Shown: positions 9,673 to 19,239 of the stretch, piece after piece | Position numbering within the stretch: position 1 is the stretch's first letter | Layout: every line of letters starts with the position of its first letter | Source of the DNA: Maricaulis salignorans | Lineage (GTDB): Bacteria > Pseudomonadota > Alphaproteobacteria > Caulobacterales > Aquidulcibacteraceae | NCBI GenBank assembly: GCA_945891505.1 | Contig: CAMDDL010000004.1 | Location: 95,728-159,727, forward strand | Length of the DNA stretch: 64,000 nt | Direction of reading: 5' to 3' | Program-made: the position numbers and the translations under genes | Notes under the pieces: model-generated | Database searches by the model: none | The model's input: only the letters and a program-made list of their open reading frames with translations | Told to the model about the DNA's origin: nothing

Positions 9673-9984
9673 GGCGTACTCTCCTAAAGCTCAACGCGAG
9701 AACATCAAAACGTGAGGGTGTCGCGGCTAAGGCTGATGCACCAAACCTGCCGATGCCCCCATCAGAAAGAATATACTAATCTCGTGTTGCGCAACCGCGC
9801 AAGCACTTGAACCGCGACTACGGGCCTTGGGCTGTCTGCGGGAGGTCAATCTGTGGTATTGTGACCCCAGTGCATGCGCGTTTCTTCGCTACCATTGCTA
9901 AAATGACACACATAATGACACACATGATGCGCACTAATTTTTAGAAGGCATCCTGTTGAAGTCTTTGAGAAGTCGTTCGAGGCT
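9673..9984. promoter_or_regulatory. Receptor gene upstream region with repeats
   Basis: 312 bp without a gene, between the receptor start and the stop of the VIT-family gene, both on the minus strand. It should contain the receptor promoter. Two structures stand out: a perfect 10-bp palindrome GTTGCGCAAC (9786-9795), and three tandem 12-bp units ATGACACACATA / ATGACACACATG / ATGCGCACTAAT (9903-9938; the third is degenerate). Either could be a regulator site. Confidence 0.5.
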
Positions 9985-10686
9985 CTAAATCGCAGCACCG
10001 ATCAAATGGCCAATGCCCGCTGTTAAGCCCATCGCGAAAGCGCCCCAGAAAGTCACGCGTAAGACCGCCGGTAACGGCTTCGCTCCCCCGGTTGTGGCAC
10101 CCAGCCCGCCTAGCACGCCGAGGAACAGCAATGCGCCTATCGATACAGTTGGAATGATAATCGACGATGGAACGAGGAATACGGTCACCAAAGGCAGGGC
10201 CGCCCCGATGCTGAATGTGGCGGCAGAGGTCAGGGCGGCCTGAATAGGCTTGGCGGTGGTATGCTCGCTAATGCCCAATTCGTCCCGCGTATGAGCGGCC
10301 AACGCATCATGGGCTGTCATTTGGACGGCGACTTGATGGGCAAGTTCCTTTTCCAAGCCGCGGGCGACATAGATCGCGGTCAGCTCCGCAAGTTCATGGT
10401 CGGGCGTATCAATCAATTCCTGCCGCTCTTTAGAGATGTCGGCGGCCTCGCTATCGGCTTGCGAGCTAACGGAGACATATTCGCCTGCCGCCATCGACAT
10501 GGCACCGGCCACCAGACCTGCCACGCCGGTTAGTAGGATCGTGTCCCTGGTTGCTGCCGCCGCCGCGACGCCTACAATCAAGCTAGCGGTGGAGACAATA
10601 CCGTCGTTCGCACCCAGCACGGCGGCACGAAGCCAGCCAATCCGCGCAATGGCGTGGCGTTCGGTATGTCCATGCAAGCGTGCCAT
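9985..10686 (-). CDS. VIT1/CCC1 family iron/manganese transporter
   Basis: 233 residues from ATG 10686; a TTG at 10707 would add seven residues, but AAGGA lies between the two and favours 10686. The hallmark first helix LRAAVLGANDGIVSTASLIV is followed by GLVAGAMSMAAGEYVSVSSQ, then a cytosolic acidic/His-containing stretch (residues about 75-140) and three further membrane helices. The family exports Fe2+ or Mn2+ from the cytosol (into vacuoles in eukaryotes). Transcribed away from the siroheme synthase gene at 10870; no regulator motif was recognised. Confidence 0.9.
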   Translation of the reverse strand: MARLHGHTERHAIARIGWLRAAVLGANDGIVSTASLIVGVAAAAATRDTILLTGVAGLVAGAMSMAAGEYVSVSSQADSEAADISKERQELIDTPDHELAELTAIYVARGLEKELAHQVAVQMTAHDALAAHTRDELGISEHTTAKPIQAALTSAATFSIGAALPLVTVFLVPSSIIIPTVSIGALLFLGVLGGLGATTGGAKPLPAVLRVTFWGAFAMGLTAGIGHLIGAAI

Positions 10687-10869
10687 CGGGTCTCGATCCT
10701 TGTTCAAGAAATTGTGAAAGCTCAGTTTGCTCTAATTTTTGGGCCTCGTCGAGCAATCGCAGCCGTAACTGGCGCGACATAAGGTCCTAATGAAAGAGCG
10801 AAAGTCCTTTGGGGTTCATTCTCAACGCAAAGCCGCCTAAATGGTGCTGTAAAAGATGCAGGTGGCGGT

Positions 10870-11445
10870 ATGATTCCTATACATTTAGACCCAGCGCAAA
10901 CCCGGATCGGCCTAGTCGGACGGGGCACGCTGACCCTTCGTCGCCTTGGCTGGTTGCAGGGTTTAGGGGCTACACCCGTGATTTTTTCCGACAGACCAGA
11001 GCCAGAACTTGAAGCGGCGGCGGGCGCTGAGCTGATTGGACGCCTGCCCAATCTAGATGATCTAGTCGGCTTGCAAGTAATTTGGGTCGCGGATCTAGAG
11101 CCCGCTGAAGCAGAGCATTTGGGCGCGGCGGCACGGGCTGCCAAAGTCCTCCTTAACACAGAAGATGTTCTCCCCCTTTGTGACTTCCATACCCCTGCCA
11201 TTGTTCGCCGGGGACGACTGGTCTTGAGTGCGGGAACGGGCGGCGGCAGCCCAGCGGCGGCCTCTTATGTCCGCGAACGCTTGACCGCAACTTTCCCAGA
11301 GGCTTGGGCAGAGATGCTGGAAACCCTCACTGCTGAACGTCTTGCGCAAAAGCAGGCTGGGGCCAGCATGGCCGAGATGCGTCAAGCGGCCTTTGCCAAA
11401 TTGGTGACAGCCTTTGGACCGCCTGAACGTACCGAGCCTTTTTAA
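10870..11445 (+). CDS. Precorrin-2 dehydrogenase / sirohydrochlorin ferrochelatase (CysG N-domain, Met8p-like)
   Basis: A 191-residue stand-alone version of the CysG N-terminal module, converting precorrin-2 to sirohydrochlorin with NAD and then inserting iron to make sirohaem. It shows a Rossmann start (IGLVGRGTLTLRRLGWLQGL), the NTEDVLPLCDFHTPAIVRRG segment typical of the family (with the acidic residue used in catalysis) and SAGTGGGSPAAASYVRERL. The dinucleotide glycine motif is slightly unusual (GRGTLT). The methyltransferase CobA and sulfite/nitrite reductases are not adjacent. Its end overlaps the convergent VOC gene by 4 bp. Confidence 0.85.
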   Translation: MIPIHLDPAQTRIGLVGRGTLTLRRLGWLQGLGATPVIFSDRPEPELEAAAGAELIGRLPNLDDLVGLQVIWVADLEPAEAEHLGAAARAAKVLLNTEDVLPLCDFHTPAIVRRGRLVLSAGTGGGSPAAASYVRERLTATFPEAWAEMLETLTAERLAQKQAGASMAEMRQAAFAKLVTAFGPPERTEPF

Positions 11446-12479
11446 GGCAAAACCTCAAAGGCTTCGACAATCCCGCCGTTGGGGGATTGCACCCACGCCA
11501 ATTTTACACGCCCGTAAGGGGCGAGCTGCGCGGGCCCCTCAGCTTGATTGACCAGAATATTCTTAGATTTCACGTTGCTGACCCAAGCATCCAGGTTGGC
11601 TACAGGCAGTCTAAGGGACACGATGCCGCGATTGGTAAAGCTGGCCCGCGGGGCGTGGTCAACGCCCTCGAGGCCAACGAAGCGCATCAGTTCAACCCGG
11701 CCATCTTCACTCTGGCTCTCCCATAAAATCCCAGACCGACGTGGGATTTGGGTCGACAAATTGACAGGCAGCCCGAAGTTCGTGGCAACCGGCTTTGCGT
11801 CTTCATAATTACCGATGAACCAAGCGCCAAAGCCTAGGCCCTCTTGGAAGAAGGCGCGTTCGGCTTCGAAATCCTTGACCATGGTCATAACATTGAACAC
11901 CCGGCTAATGCCCTTGGTGGTCTCCCAGCCTTCAAGCTTTGGCACCAAACGCTCATAGATTGACACATTGACGCCGTCAGGTCCTCGGATCACGACATTG
12001 CGCAATTGAACGCCACCAAAGCTAAATTCCTGAGGGCTGTTATAGGCAGTCCAACCCCGCGCGATGGCCTTAGTATAAACCTTGGTAGCATCGCGCGAAC
12101 GCGTCATCAGTGAGAACCAGCCACCAGGATCCCAAGCCTGTGCCGCTGGACGGATCGGTTCAGAGGCAATTCCCTTTAGGGTTACGAGGCGGATCCAGCC
12201 TTTGGCGTCGCCTTCATTGAGCAATAGAATTTCGTTGCCTGTAACGGTTGGCGCGAGATTCCAAGACTTCAGGATTATGGGATCAATGCGGCCGCGAGAC
12301 GCCACTTTCCATCCAGCATCTTCGGTGAAAAACGCCACCCAAGGCGCAGGATCGGCCACATGGACGACGACTTCCTGCCACCCTTTGCCTATTTCGGGCT
12401 GAGCAGGCTTGGCGACAACGGAAAGAGGGGCGACCAGCAAGGTCGCAAACGACAAAAGGGCAAAGAGGAGCGTACGCAT
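11442..12479 (-). CDS. Secreted VOC-family (glyoxalase-fold) protein
   Basis: 345 residues with a clear signal peptide (MRTLLFALLSFATLLVAPLS, cleavage near AKPAQ). Two to three vicinal-oxygen-chelate betaalphabetabetabeta modules can be inferred: residues about 33-125 (WQEVVVHVADPAPWVAFF), 130-180 with GPDGVNVSIYERL, and 195-345 ending SPNGGIVEAFEVL. VOC proteins include glyoxalases, dioxygenases and binding proteins. The export signal argues against glyoxalase I, and the substrate is unknown. It ends 4 bp inside the convergent siroheme gene. Confidence 0.75.
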   Translation of the reverse strand: MRTLLFALLSFATLLVAPLSVVAKPAQPEIGKGWQEVVVHVADPAPWVAFFTEDAGWKVASRGRIDPIILKSWNLAPTVTGNEILLLNEGDAKGWIRLVTLKGIASEPIRPAAQAWDPGGWFSLMTRSRDATKVYTKAIARGWTAYNSPQEFSFGGVQLRNVVIRGPDGVNVSIYERLVPKLEGWETTKGISRVFNVMTMVKDFEAERAFFQEGLGFGAWFIGNYEDAKPVATNFGLPVNLSTQIPRRSGILWESQSEDGRVELMRFVGLEGVDHAPRASFTNRGIVSLRLPVANLDAWVSNVKSKNILVNQAEGPAQLAPYGRVKLAWVQSPNGGIVEAFEVLP

Positions 12480-12544
12480 CCGATTACTCTAGCGAGGCTT
12501 TTTGCTATGTCGAGCAGGTATTTTGCCGCGCTGGGTTTGGGCTC

Positions 12545-13597
12545 TTAGAGCGGGCGGTTAATCAACAAAGTGGCCCGCGCCAAGGCGACAAAGTGGGAGA
12601 CCCCTTTTGGTGCAGCCAGATAAACGTCTTCCCATTCTGGGTGGAATTTGTTCTTAAACCGCCGCACGCCTTGGAAATTATACAGTTTTTCGCCGTGCTC
12701 ATACATCAGCTTGGCTAGATTGGTGACGAAGGGCGAGCGGCTGCAGGGCTCAACGCCAGCTAGCGGGGATGTGTTCAGGTCAAAGGCTTGGTAATTTTGT
12801 GCCTTCGCCCACAAGAACAATTCCGCAAACAAATAATCCATCACACCATTTGGCGCGTCTTCGCCATAGCGCATCAAATCGATCCCAATGCGAGATCTGT
12901 CGGCGGTAGGCCATAGACAGGCAAAAGCAGCAATATGGCCATCTGCCGCGCGGACAGTCGCCAGCGGCAGGCGATCTACATAATGCACATCAAACCGTCC
13001 GAGACCAAAGCCCTTTTCGCCCCCGGCTTGATGCGCCAGCCATTGGTCTGAGATCGTCTGCAGGCGGGACAAATTAGCCCGCACGGCACCAGGTCCTTCA
13101 ATGCGGACGCTAAACTGGTTCTTGATATGGCGATTGCGATGGGTGCGAATGACTTGGCGCTGTTTGCCGTCTAACGAGAAGGTTGAGAGATCTAAGATGG
13201 CACGCTCGCCCGTTTTGACCTTTTGTAAGTCCAGTGCCTCTGCAATCGGTTCAAAGCTAGGGCCTACGCCATAAAAAGCAGGCTTTGCGCCGCGATTATC
13301 AGCCATCGCGATAAAGCGCTGTGCCAAACTTACTGCTTCCTCCGCTTGACCTACCGGTGCACCAAAGGCCAGCCACGTGCGGCCTTTCGGCGCATAGCTC
13401 AAAAAGCTGCGGCCTGACGGCGAAAACAGCAGGCGCTTGTCACCGAGCAGAGCTGCATTGGATTGAGGGTCACAATGGGTCGCGCGCGAAAGGATCAGAT
13501 CAGCGCGCGCCAAATCGCCTTCATGCACCTCCAACTTAGGTCTATTCAACCCTAATCGGCGCGGAAGCAGTCTTGGCGTGGCAAGTTCAGCTGTCAT
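12545..13597 (-). CDS. MprF-like synthase domain protein (DUF2156)
   Basis: About 350 residues resembling the soluble C-terminal half of MprF, the GNAT-like domain that transfers amino acids from tRNA to phosphatidylglycerol. Seen: FLSYAPKGRTWLAFGAPVGQ, KPAFYGVGPSF, a basic segment RQVIRTHRNRHIKN, GFGLGRFD, YQAFDLNTSPLAGVEP and the terminal LYNFQGVRRFKNKFHPEWED. The large membrane flippase half of MprF is absent, so it may modify a lipid without its own flippase. ATG 13597 is preferred over 13603 because AGGA then lies 5 nt upstream. Confidence 0.8.
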   Translation of the reverse strand: MTAELATPRLLPRRLGLNRPKLEVHEGDLARADLILSRATHCDPQSNAALLGDKRLLFSPSGRSFLSYAPKGRTWLAFGAPVGQAEEAVSLAQRFIAMADNRGAKPAFYGVGPSFEPIAEALDLQKVKTGERAILDLSTFSLDGKQRQVIRTHRNRHIKNQFSVRIEGPGAVRANLSRLQTISDQWLAHQAGGEKGFGLGRFDVHYVDRLPLATVRAADGHIAAFACLWPTADRSRIGIDLMRYGEDAPNGVMDYLFAELFLWAKAQNYQAFDLNTSPLAGVEPCSRSPFVTNLAKLMYEHGEKLYNFQGVRRFKNKFHPEWEDVYLAAPKGVSHFVALARATLLINRPL

Positions 13598-13717
13598 ACT
13601 CATCCTAGTAGGCGTGGCAGAATGTGATTAATTAAAGACTGACGCGAAACCCGTAAGACGCATCTGGCGTAAACAATCTTGAGACCTATATCTAGGAAAG
13701 CTCCGGAGCACCCCACT

Positions 13718-14374
13718 ATGCTATTTTCCAAACAGAAGAAATTACAAATCCCAGCGGCTCACGAAGCTTTGAAGGGCCGGTCTACACCAGTAAATGTGCC
13801 TGCCCGTCACTTTGTCAACGGTCGCCCTCTGAAGGGGCCTTGGCCGGACAATTTAAAAACCATCACATTTGGCCTGGGTTGCTTCTGGGGTGCAGAGCGT
13901 AAGTTTTGGCAAACGCCGGGCGTTTACGCCTCTGCGGTCGGCTATAGCGCTGGCCTCACGCCCAATCCGACCTATGAAGAAGTCTGCAGTGGCATGACCG
14001 GCCATAATGAAGTTGTTTTGGTGGTCTATGACCCGGATGAGATTACCTTGGAGGGCTTGCTGAAGGTCTTTTTCGAAAATCACGATCCAACGCAGGGCAT
14101 GCGGCAAGGCGGCGATATTGGCACCCAATATCGTTCTGGCATTTACGTGAACGATGAACATGAGTTGCAGGTTGCCGAAGCCGCGCGCGCCCAGTATGCA
14201 ACCGCCTTGGCTAAATCGGGCTATGGGCCGATTACAACCGAAGTGATGCAGGCACCGGAATTCTATTATGCTGAGGACTATCACCAACAATATCTGGCCA
14301 AGAACCCCGGCGGTTATTGCGGGATTGGCGGAACAGGTGTGGCTTGTTCAATCGGTACGGGTATTAGCGCCTAA
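13718..14374 (+). CDS. msrA: Peptide methionine sulfoxide reductase A
   Basis: 218 residues. Catalytic Cys55 sits in the family signature [15 protein letters not shown], and two C-terminal cysteines in [16 protein letters not shown] can act as resolving residues. The body motifs [20 protein letters not shown] and [10 protein letters not shown] are typical. It repairs methionine-S-sulfoxide in oxidised proteins. ATG 13718, with GGAG 13 nt upstream, is preferred over the in-frame TTG at 13679. The next gene starts 15 nt after the stop, so the two are probably co-transcribed. Confidence 0.94.
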   Translation: MLFSKQKKLQIPAAHEALKGRSTPVNVPARHFVNGRPLKGPWPDNLKTITFGLGCFWGAERKFWQTPGVYASAVGYSAGLTPNPTYEEVCSGMTGHNEVVLVVYDPDEITLEGLLKVFFENHDPTQGMRQGGDIGTQYRSGIYVNDEHELQVAEAARAQYATALAKSGYGPITTEVMQAPEFYYAEDYHQQYLAKNPGGYCGIGGTGVACSIGTGISA

Positions 14375-14389
14375 AAGGAAAGCTGCACC

Positions 14390-15490
14390 GTGACTGACAC
14401 AGATGTTATTGTCGTCGGTGCCGGTGCAGTTGGTCTTGCAACGGGGCGTGCCCTAGCCAGCCGTGGCCAAAGCGTCATCGTGCTAGAGAAGAATAGTCGC
14501 TTTGGTGAAGAAACCTCATCACGTAATTCCGAGGTTATTCATGCAGGCATGTATTACCCCACTGGGTCATTGAAGGCCCGTCTCTGTGTCGCAGGCAAGC
14601 ACGCCATGTATGCCTTTTGTGCGGAGCGGGGGATTTCGGCTCGCGCGCTCGGCAAGCTGATCGTTGCGCCCTCTGCCACAGATGTGCCCGCCTTGCAGGT
14701 CATAAATGATCGCGGCCACGCCAATGATATCCCAGATCTTGAGATCATTGGCCCCGACCGAATCAAGCAGATGGAGCCAGAGATTGTTGCCGAGGCAGCC
14801 ATTTGGTCGCCCTCGAGTGGTATTGTCGATAGCCATTCTTACATGCTGGCACTCTTAGGTGTAATCGAAGATCATGGCGGGGCACTAGCACGCAACGCGC
14901 CCTTTTTAGGGGCAACACCGATTGTCGGCGGATTTCAGGTCCGGGTTGGCGGCGAAGAGCCGATGACTTTGACCACGCGCCAGCTCATTTTGTCCGCCGG
15001 GCTTTGGTCTACCCAGGCTGGACACGCAGTTGAAGGCCTCGACCCCGCTTTGGTGCCAGAAACCAAGTTCGCGAAGGGCAATTATTTCACCTATGGCGGG
15101 AAGGCCCCCTTTACGCATTTGATTTACCCAATGCCGTCCGCTGGCGGCCTTGGCATCCATGTAACGCCCGATATGAGCGGTCATGCCCGTTTTGGCCCAG
15201 ATGTTCAGCCAGTCGAAACCCTAGATTATCGTGTGGATGAAAGCCGTAAGGCGATCTTTGCAGAATCCATCCGGGCTTACTGGCCGGGCTTAGACGAGAG
15301 CCTTATGCAGGCGGATTATACGGGCATTCGGCCGAAAGTAGGCAATGCGCTCACCCAGTTTGAGGATTTCCGCATCCTCGATCAGTCCAGCCATGGCTTA
15401 GAGGGTTTGGTTTGTCTGTTCGGGATTGATTCCCCGGGCCTTACCTCTTCCTTCGCGATTGGCGAAGAGGTCGCTAGTCGTTTGGCTTAG
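14390..15490 (+). CDS. FAD-dependent oxidoreductase, L-2-hydroxyglutarate dehydrogenase-like (LhgO family)
   Basis: 366 residues from GTG 14390. N-terminal FAD-binding Rossmann motif DVIVVGAGAVGLATGRALAS, then the LhgO-type RNSEVIHAGMYYPTGSLKAR (FAD/substrate region), and a C-terminal FAD segment GLVCLFGIDSPGLTSSFAIG. LhgO enzymes oxidise L-2-hydroxyglutarate to 2-oxoglutarate and pass electrons to the quinone pool; related enzymes act on other 2-hydroxy or amino acids, so the substrate is inferred. It lies directly after msrA and converges with ald, with an inverted repeat between them. Confidence 0.82.
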   Translation: MTDTDVIVVGAGAVGLATGRALASRGQSVIVLEKNSRFGEETSSRNSEVIHAGMYYPTGSLKARLCVAGKHAMYAFCAERGISARALGKLIVAPSATDVPALQVINDRGHANDIPDLEIIGPDRIKQMEPEIVAEAAIWSPSSGIVDSHSYMLALLGVIEDHGGALARNAPFLGATPIVGGFQVRVGGEEPMTLTTRQLILSAGLWSTQAGHAVEGLDPALVPETKFAKGNYFTYGGKAPFTHLIYPMPSAGGLGIHVTPDMSGHARFGPDVQPVETLDYRVDESRKAIFAESIRAYWPGLDESLMQADYTGIRPKVGNALTQFEDFRILDQSSHGLEGLVCLFGIDSPGLTSSFAIGEEVASRLA

Positions 15491-15500
15491 ACCATGCGAC

Positions 15501-15527
15501 GCGGGAGAGCCAGCCTGACCCTCCCGC
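15501..15527. terminator. Inverted repeat between convergent genes (possible bidirectional terminator)
   Basis: 7-bp arms GCGGGAG (15501-15507) and CTCCCGC (15521-15527) lie between the stops of the convergent LhgO-like gene and ald. There is no clear T-run on either side, so termination is plausible but unproven. Confidence 0.4.
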
Positions 15528-15540
15528 TCACTTGAATGGA

Positions 15541-16626
<1,086 letters not shown>

Positions 16627-16739
16627 GTTTGTCTCCTGTGATGCTCGACCCTAACACGCTTTGCATGGCGGTTCCGCGCAAACTTGCCCAAGCTTTTGAG
16701 GTTTGTTAGTGGAAAGCATGAAGAAAAGGATATTCTTTG

Positions 16740-17210
16740 ATGGAAATCCCTACACTTGATGACAAGGACCGTGCTTTGCTTCGCTTGTTGCAGCGAGACG
16801 GGCGCGCCAGTATTGCCACATTAGCCGATAAAATCGCCTTGTCTGAAAGCGCTTGCCGCCGCCGTCTCGATATTTTGGAGAAGTCAGGCGTACTGGAAGG
16901 CTACCGGGCTGAGCTAAATGCGGCACGCTTGGGCTTTAGTTTAACGGTGTTTGTGTCGATCGCTTTAGGTGCACAGACGGATCGCGATCTAGCAGCTTTC
17001 GAGAGCGCGGTACGCGCCGCACCTGAAGTGTTGGAATGCTGGTTGATGACCGGGGATTCCGATTACCTCCTCCGGGTCGCAGCCCGTGATGTGGCAGACC
17101 TCGAGCGTATTCACCGCGAAGTGCTGACTCGGCTGCCCAGTGTGGTAAGGGTCAATACAGCCATCGCCATGCGCGCGGTGTCTCCGCCACGAGGGCTCCC
17201 GATCCGATGA
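16740..17210 (+). CDS. Lrp/AsnC family transcriptional regulator
   Basis: 156 residues: N-terminal winged HTH (LDDKDRALLRLLQRDGRASI followed by ATLADKIALSESACRRR) and a C-terminal RAM ligand-binding domain with LECWLMTGDSDYLLRVAARD. ATG 16740 is preferred over TTG 16737; AAGGA lies about 11 nt upstream. It is divergent from ald across a 113-bp gap that probably holds its operator, so it is the likely alanine-responsive regulator of ald. Its stop overlaps the start of the next gene by 4 bp (ATGA). Confidence 0.93.
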   Translation: MEIPTLDDKDRALLRLLQRDGRASIATLADKIALSESACRRRLDILEKSGVLEGYRAELNAARLGFSLTVFVSIALGAQTDRDLAAFESAVRAAPEVLECWLMTGDSDYLLRVAARDVADLERIHREVLTRLPSVVRVNTAIAMRAVSPPRGLPIR

Positions 17211-18088
17211 AACAGATGCCGCGTTACTTTCCACTTTTTGCTTTCATCGCTATGTCGGCCTGCGCTAGCGGCGCGCCGCTCTCATCGGGAAAGCCGTTTG
17301 ATCTAGCTCCGCCAAAGAACATGGTGGCCAAGGGCATTTCGTACAGCCAAAGAGCATGGCCCGGCGCTGTGCCGATGCAGGTGGCGATTGTTGAAATCGA
17401 CTTGAAAACCCATGGCCTGTCCATTGCTGTATCGGGAGGTAGCCCATCGGATACCTCTGAGTATCGTTCTAAGACGACGTCCACGTTTCTGCGCGAATCC
17501 AGCGCGATTGTTGCGATGAATGGAGGCTATTTTAGCCCGGTTGTCACTGCAGAAGGCTTAGGTCAAGACGCTGTCGGATTTGCAAAGTCAAATGGCCGAG
17601 TGGTGTCACCCGCTTCCACACGCGAAACCGCCGGCGCGGCCAAAGCAGTTGTTTGCTTTGACCGCAGGCAAGTTCAGATCTTGGCCGCTTTGGCCTGTCC
17701 AGAGCGGTTCGCAAATGGCCTAGCGGCAGGTCCGCTGTTGGTTCAAGACGGTACGATGAAGGTTGATCCGAAGAATGCAACCCGTCACCCACGCTCGATC
17801 CTTGGCATCAATGCAGCAGGTGACCGCCTTTGGCTGGTGACCATTGATGGCCGCCAAAAAGGCTATAGCGAAGGGGCAAGCTTTGCTGAATCCGCCTTGA
17901 TCTTGCAGGCCTTAGGGGCGGCCCATGCGATCAATCTCGATGGCGGTGGGTCAACCGCGCTGGTGTACCGCGATCCGGTTCGGGGGCCACAGGTGCTGAA
18001 TCGGCCAATCCAGTCGGGCATTCCGGGCACAGAAAGACCTGTAGCCACCCACATTGGCGTGTTCACAAAGGCTAAGCCAAAGACTTGA
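17207..18088 (+). CDS. Phosphodiester glycosidase (NAGPA-domain) lipoprotein
   Basis: 293 residues with a signal peptide and lipobox (FIAMSACASG). The NAGPA/DUF2233 domain is recognised by AIVAMNGGYFSP in the middle and AHAINLDGGGSTALVYRDP near the end. Such proteins are related to the enzyme that uncovers mannose-6-phosphate and, in bacteria, are thought to cleave sugar phosphodiesters in the cell envelope. It is translationally coupled to the Lrp gene by an ATGA overlap, although the functional link is unclear, and converges with the DUF2891 gene 8 bp later. Confidence 0.85.
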   Translation: MKQMPRYFPLFAFIAMSACASGAPLSSGKPFDLAPPKNMVAKGISYSQRAWPGAVPMQVAIVEIDLKTHGLSIAVSGGSPSDTSEYRSKTTSTFLRESSAIVAMNGGYFSPVVTAEGLGQDAVGFAKSNGRVVSPASTRETAGAAKAVVCFDRRQVQILAALACPERFANGLAAGPLLVQDGTMKVDPKNATRHPRSILGINAAGDRLWLVTIDGRQKGYSEGASFAESALILQALGAAHAINLDGGGSTALVYRDPVRGPQVLNRPIQSGIPGTERPVATHIGVFTKAKPKT

Positions 18089-18096
18089 TGGCCGGT

Positions 18097-19200
18097 TTAG
18101 TCACCGACCTTCAGGCCACGTTGGGTCACCAAATAAGTGGCAAACGTCCCTAGCCAATGCCCGCCCTCATAGTGCTCACCTGTCACCGCAGGCAGAGCAA
18201 TGTCCCGATGGGCTTTTGCTGCCGCAAGGAGGGCCAGCCTTCGTTTATCGGCTGTCGGCAAACCCGCGGCCATGCCTTCCAGCATCCATGCCCGAGATAG
18301 ATTGAGCCCGTCGATATGGGCCAGTTTGCCATCGGTGCGATCCGTGACGATGCCTACGGGCAACCAGTCTGCACTGGCAGTCTTGGGGATGGTGGGTAAA
18401 GCGATGCTCAGCCACTTGGCGTAGGCCTCAGGAGCCAAAACGCGACGCATAAGGTCGGCCTCACCCAAACAGGCCGACACAAAATCTTCCCCGCCAGGTT
18501 CAAACCGCAAAGGACAATCGCGATCCTTGCCATAATAAGTCATGGCACGCTCGTCGATCAGGGCTAGAAAGGCGGTGTCTTGTACCTCCACTGCCCAATC
18601 GCGGGCGAGCCCTAAAGCAAATGCGGTTTGTGAATGCTCCCCAACCCGCATCGGCGTGCGAAGCTTTGGCAACCAGCTTTTGAGTTGACCCGCTGCGCGC
18701 TGCTCTAGCGGCGCGAAATCGACCGCCCAGCTCGCCACGCTTTGATCCTGTTTAGCCCATTGGCGCAGTTCCGCGCCCAATTGTAGCATCCAAGCCAAGC
18801 CATAAGGGCGCTCAAAACCAGCGCGCCCCGCTCCATTCATATAGGCAAGTTCGGCCTCTAAATTAGCTTTGGTCAGGCCCTTAGCCAAAGCTTGCCGGGC
18901 GGCAGGGGTATAAGAAGCTTGCGGATAAAGCCGTGCAAGCCGTGCCAAGAGCCAGTGGCCGTGCACCGACGAATGATGGTCAAAACAGCCGTAAAATGCG
19001 GGTGTCAACTGGCTGGGCGTGCGTGCATCATCGGCTGAATTCAGCACATGGGCGATCTTGTTAGGATATTCGGTGTGGATGCACGACAGAGCAAGGTTCG
19101 CGAACCGCCCTGTTGCGTCTTCAAAGCCAGATGCTTGGGCGGCAGGCGAAGTTATGATAGCAAAGCACACGGCTAGGATCGATAAATGGGAACGGCGCAT
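18097..19200 (-). CDS. DUF2891 family secreted protein
   Basis: About 367 residues with a signal peptide (LSILAVCFAIITSPAAQASG). ATG 19200 is preferred over TTG 19215. Alpha-helical sequence with FYGCFDHHSSVHGHWLLARL, PYGLAWMLQLGAELRQW, GGEDFVSACLGEADLM and GGHWLGTFATYLVT, the pattern of DUF2891, which looks like an (alpha/alpha)6 toroid. His/Asp-rich CFDHHSSVHGH could be a metal or active site. Function is unknown. It lies 24 nt downstream of the pstS-like gene on the same strand. Confidence 0.72.
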   Translation of the reverse strand: MRRSHLSILAVCFAIITSPAAQASGFEDATGRFANLALSCIHTEYPNKIAHVLNSADDARTPSQLTPAFYGCFDHHSSVHGHWLLARLARLYPQASYTPAARQALAKGLTKANLEAELAYMNGAGRAGFERPYGLAWMLQLGAELRQWAKQDQSVASWAVDFAPLEQRAAGQLKSWLPKLRTPMRVGEHSQTAFALGLARDWAVEVQDTAFLALIDERAMTYYGKDRDCPLRFEPGGEDFVSACLGEADLMRRVLAPEAYAKWLSIALPTIPKTASADWLPVGIVTDRTDGKLAHIDGLNLSRAWMLEGMAAGLPTADKRRLALLAAAKAHRDIALPAVTGEHYEGGHWLGTFATYLVTQRGLKVGD

Positions 19201-19239
19201 GCGTTTTTTGTGCAACAGCCCGCTAGGTGAGGCAAGGCT

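Noticed and set aside
10722..11201. 159-residue minus-strand frame opposite the siroheme synthase gene
   Set aside because: It is the antisense shadow of the gene at 10870-11445 and has no motif of its own.
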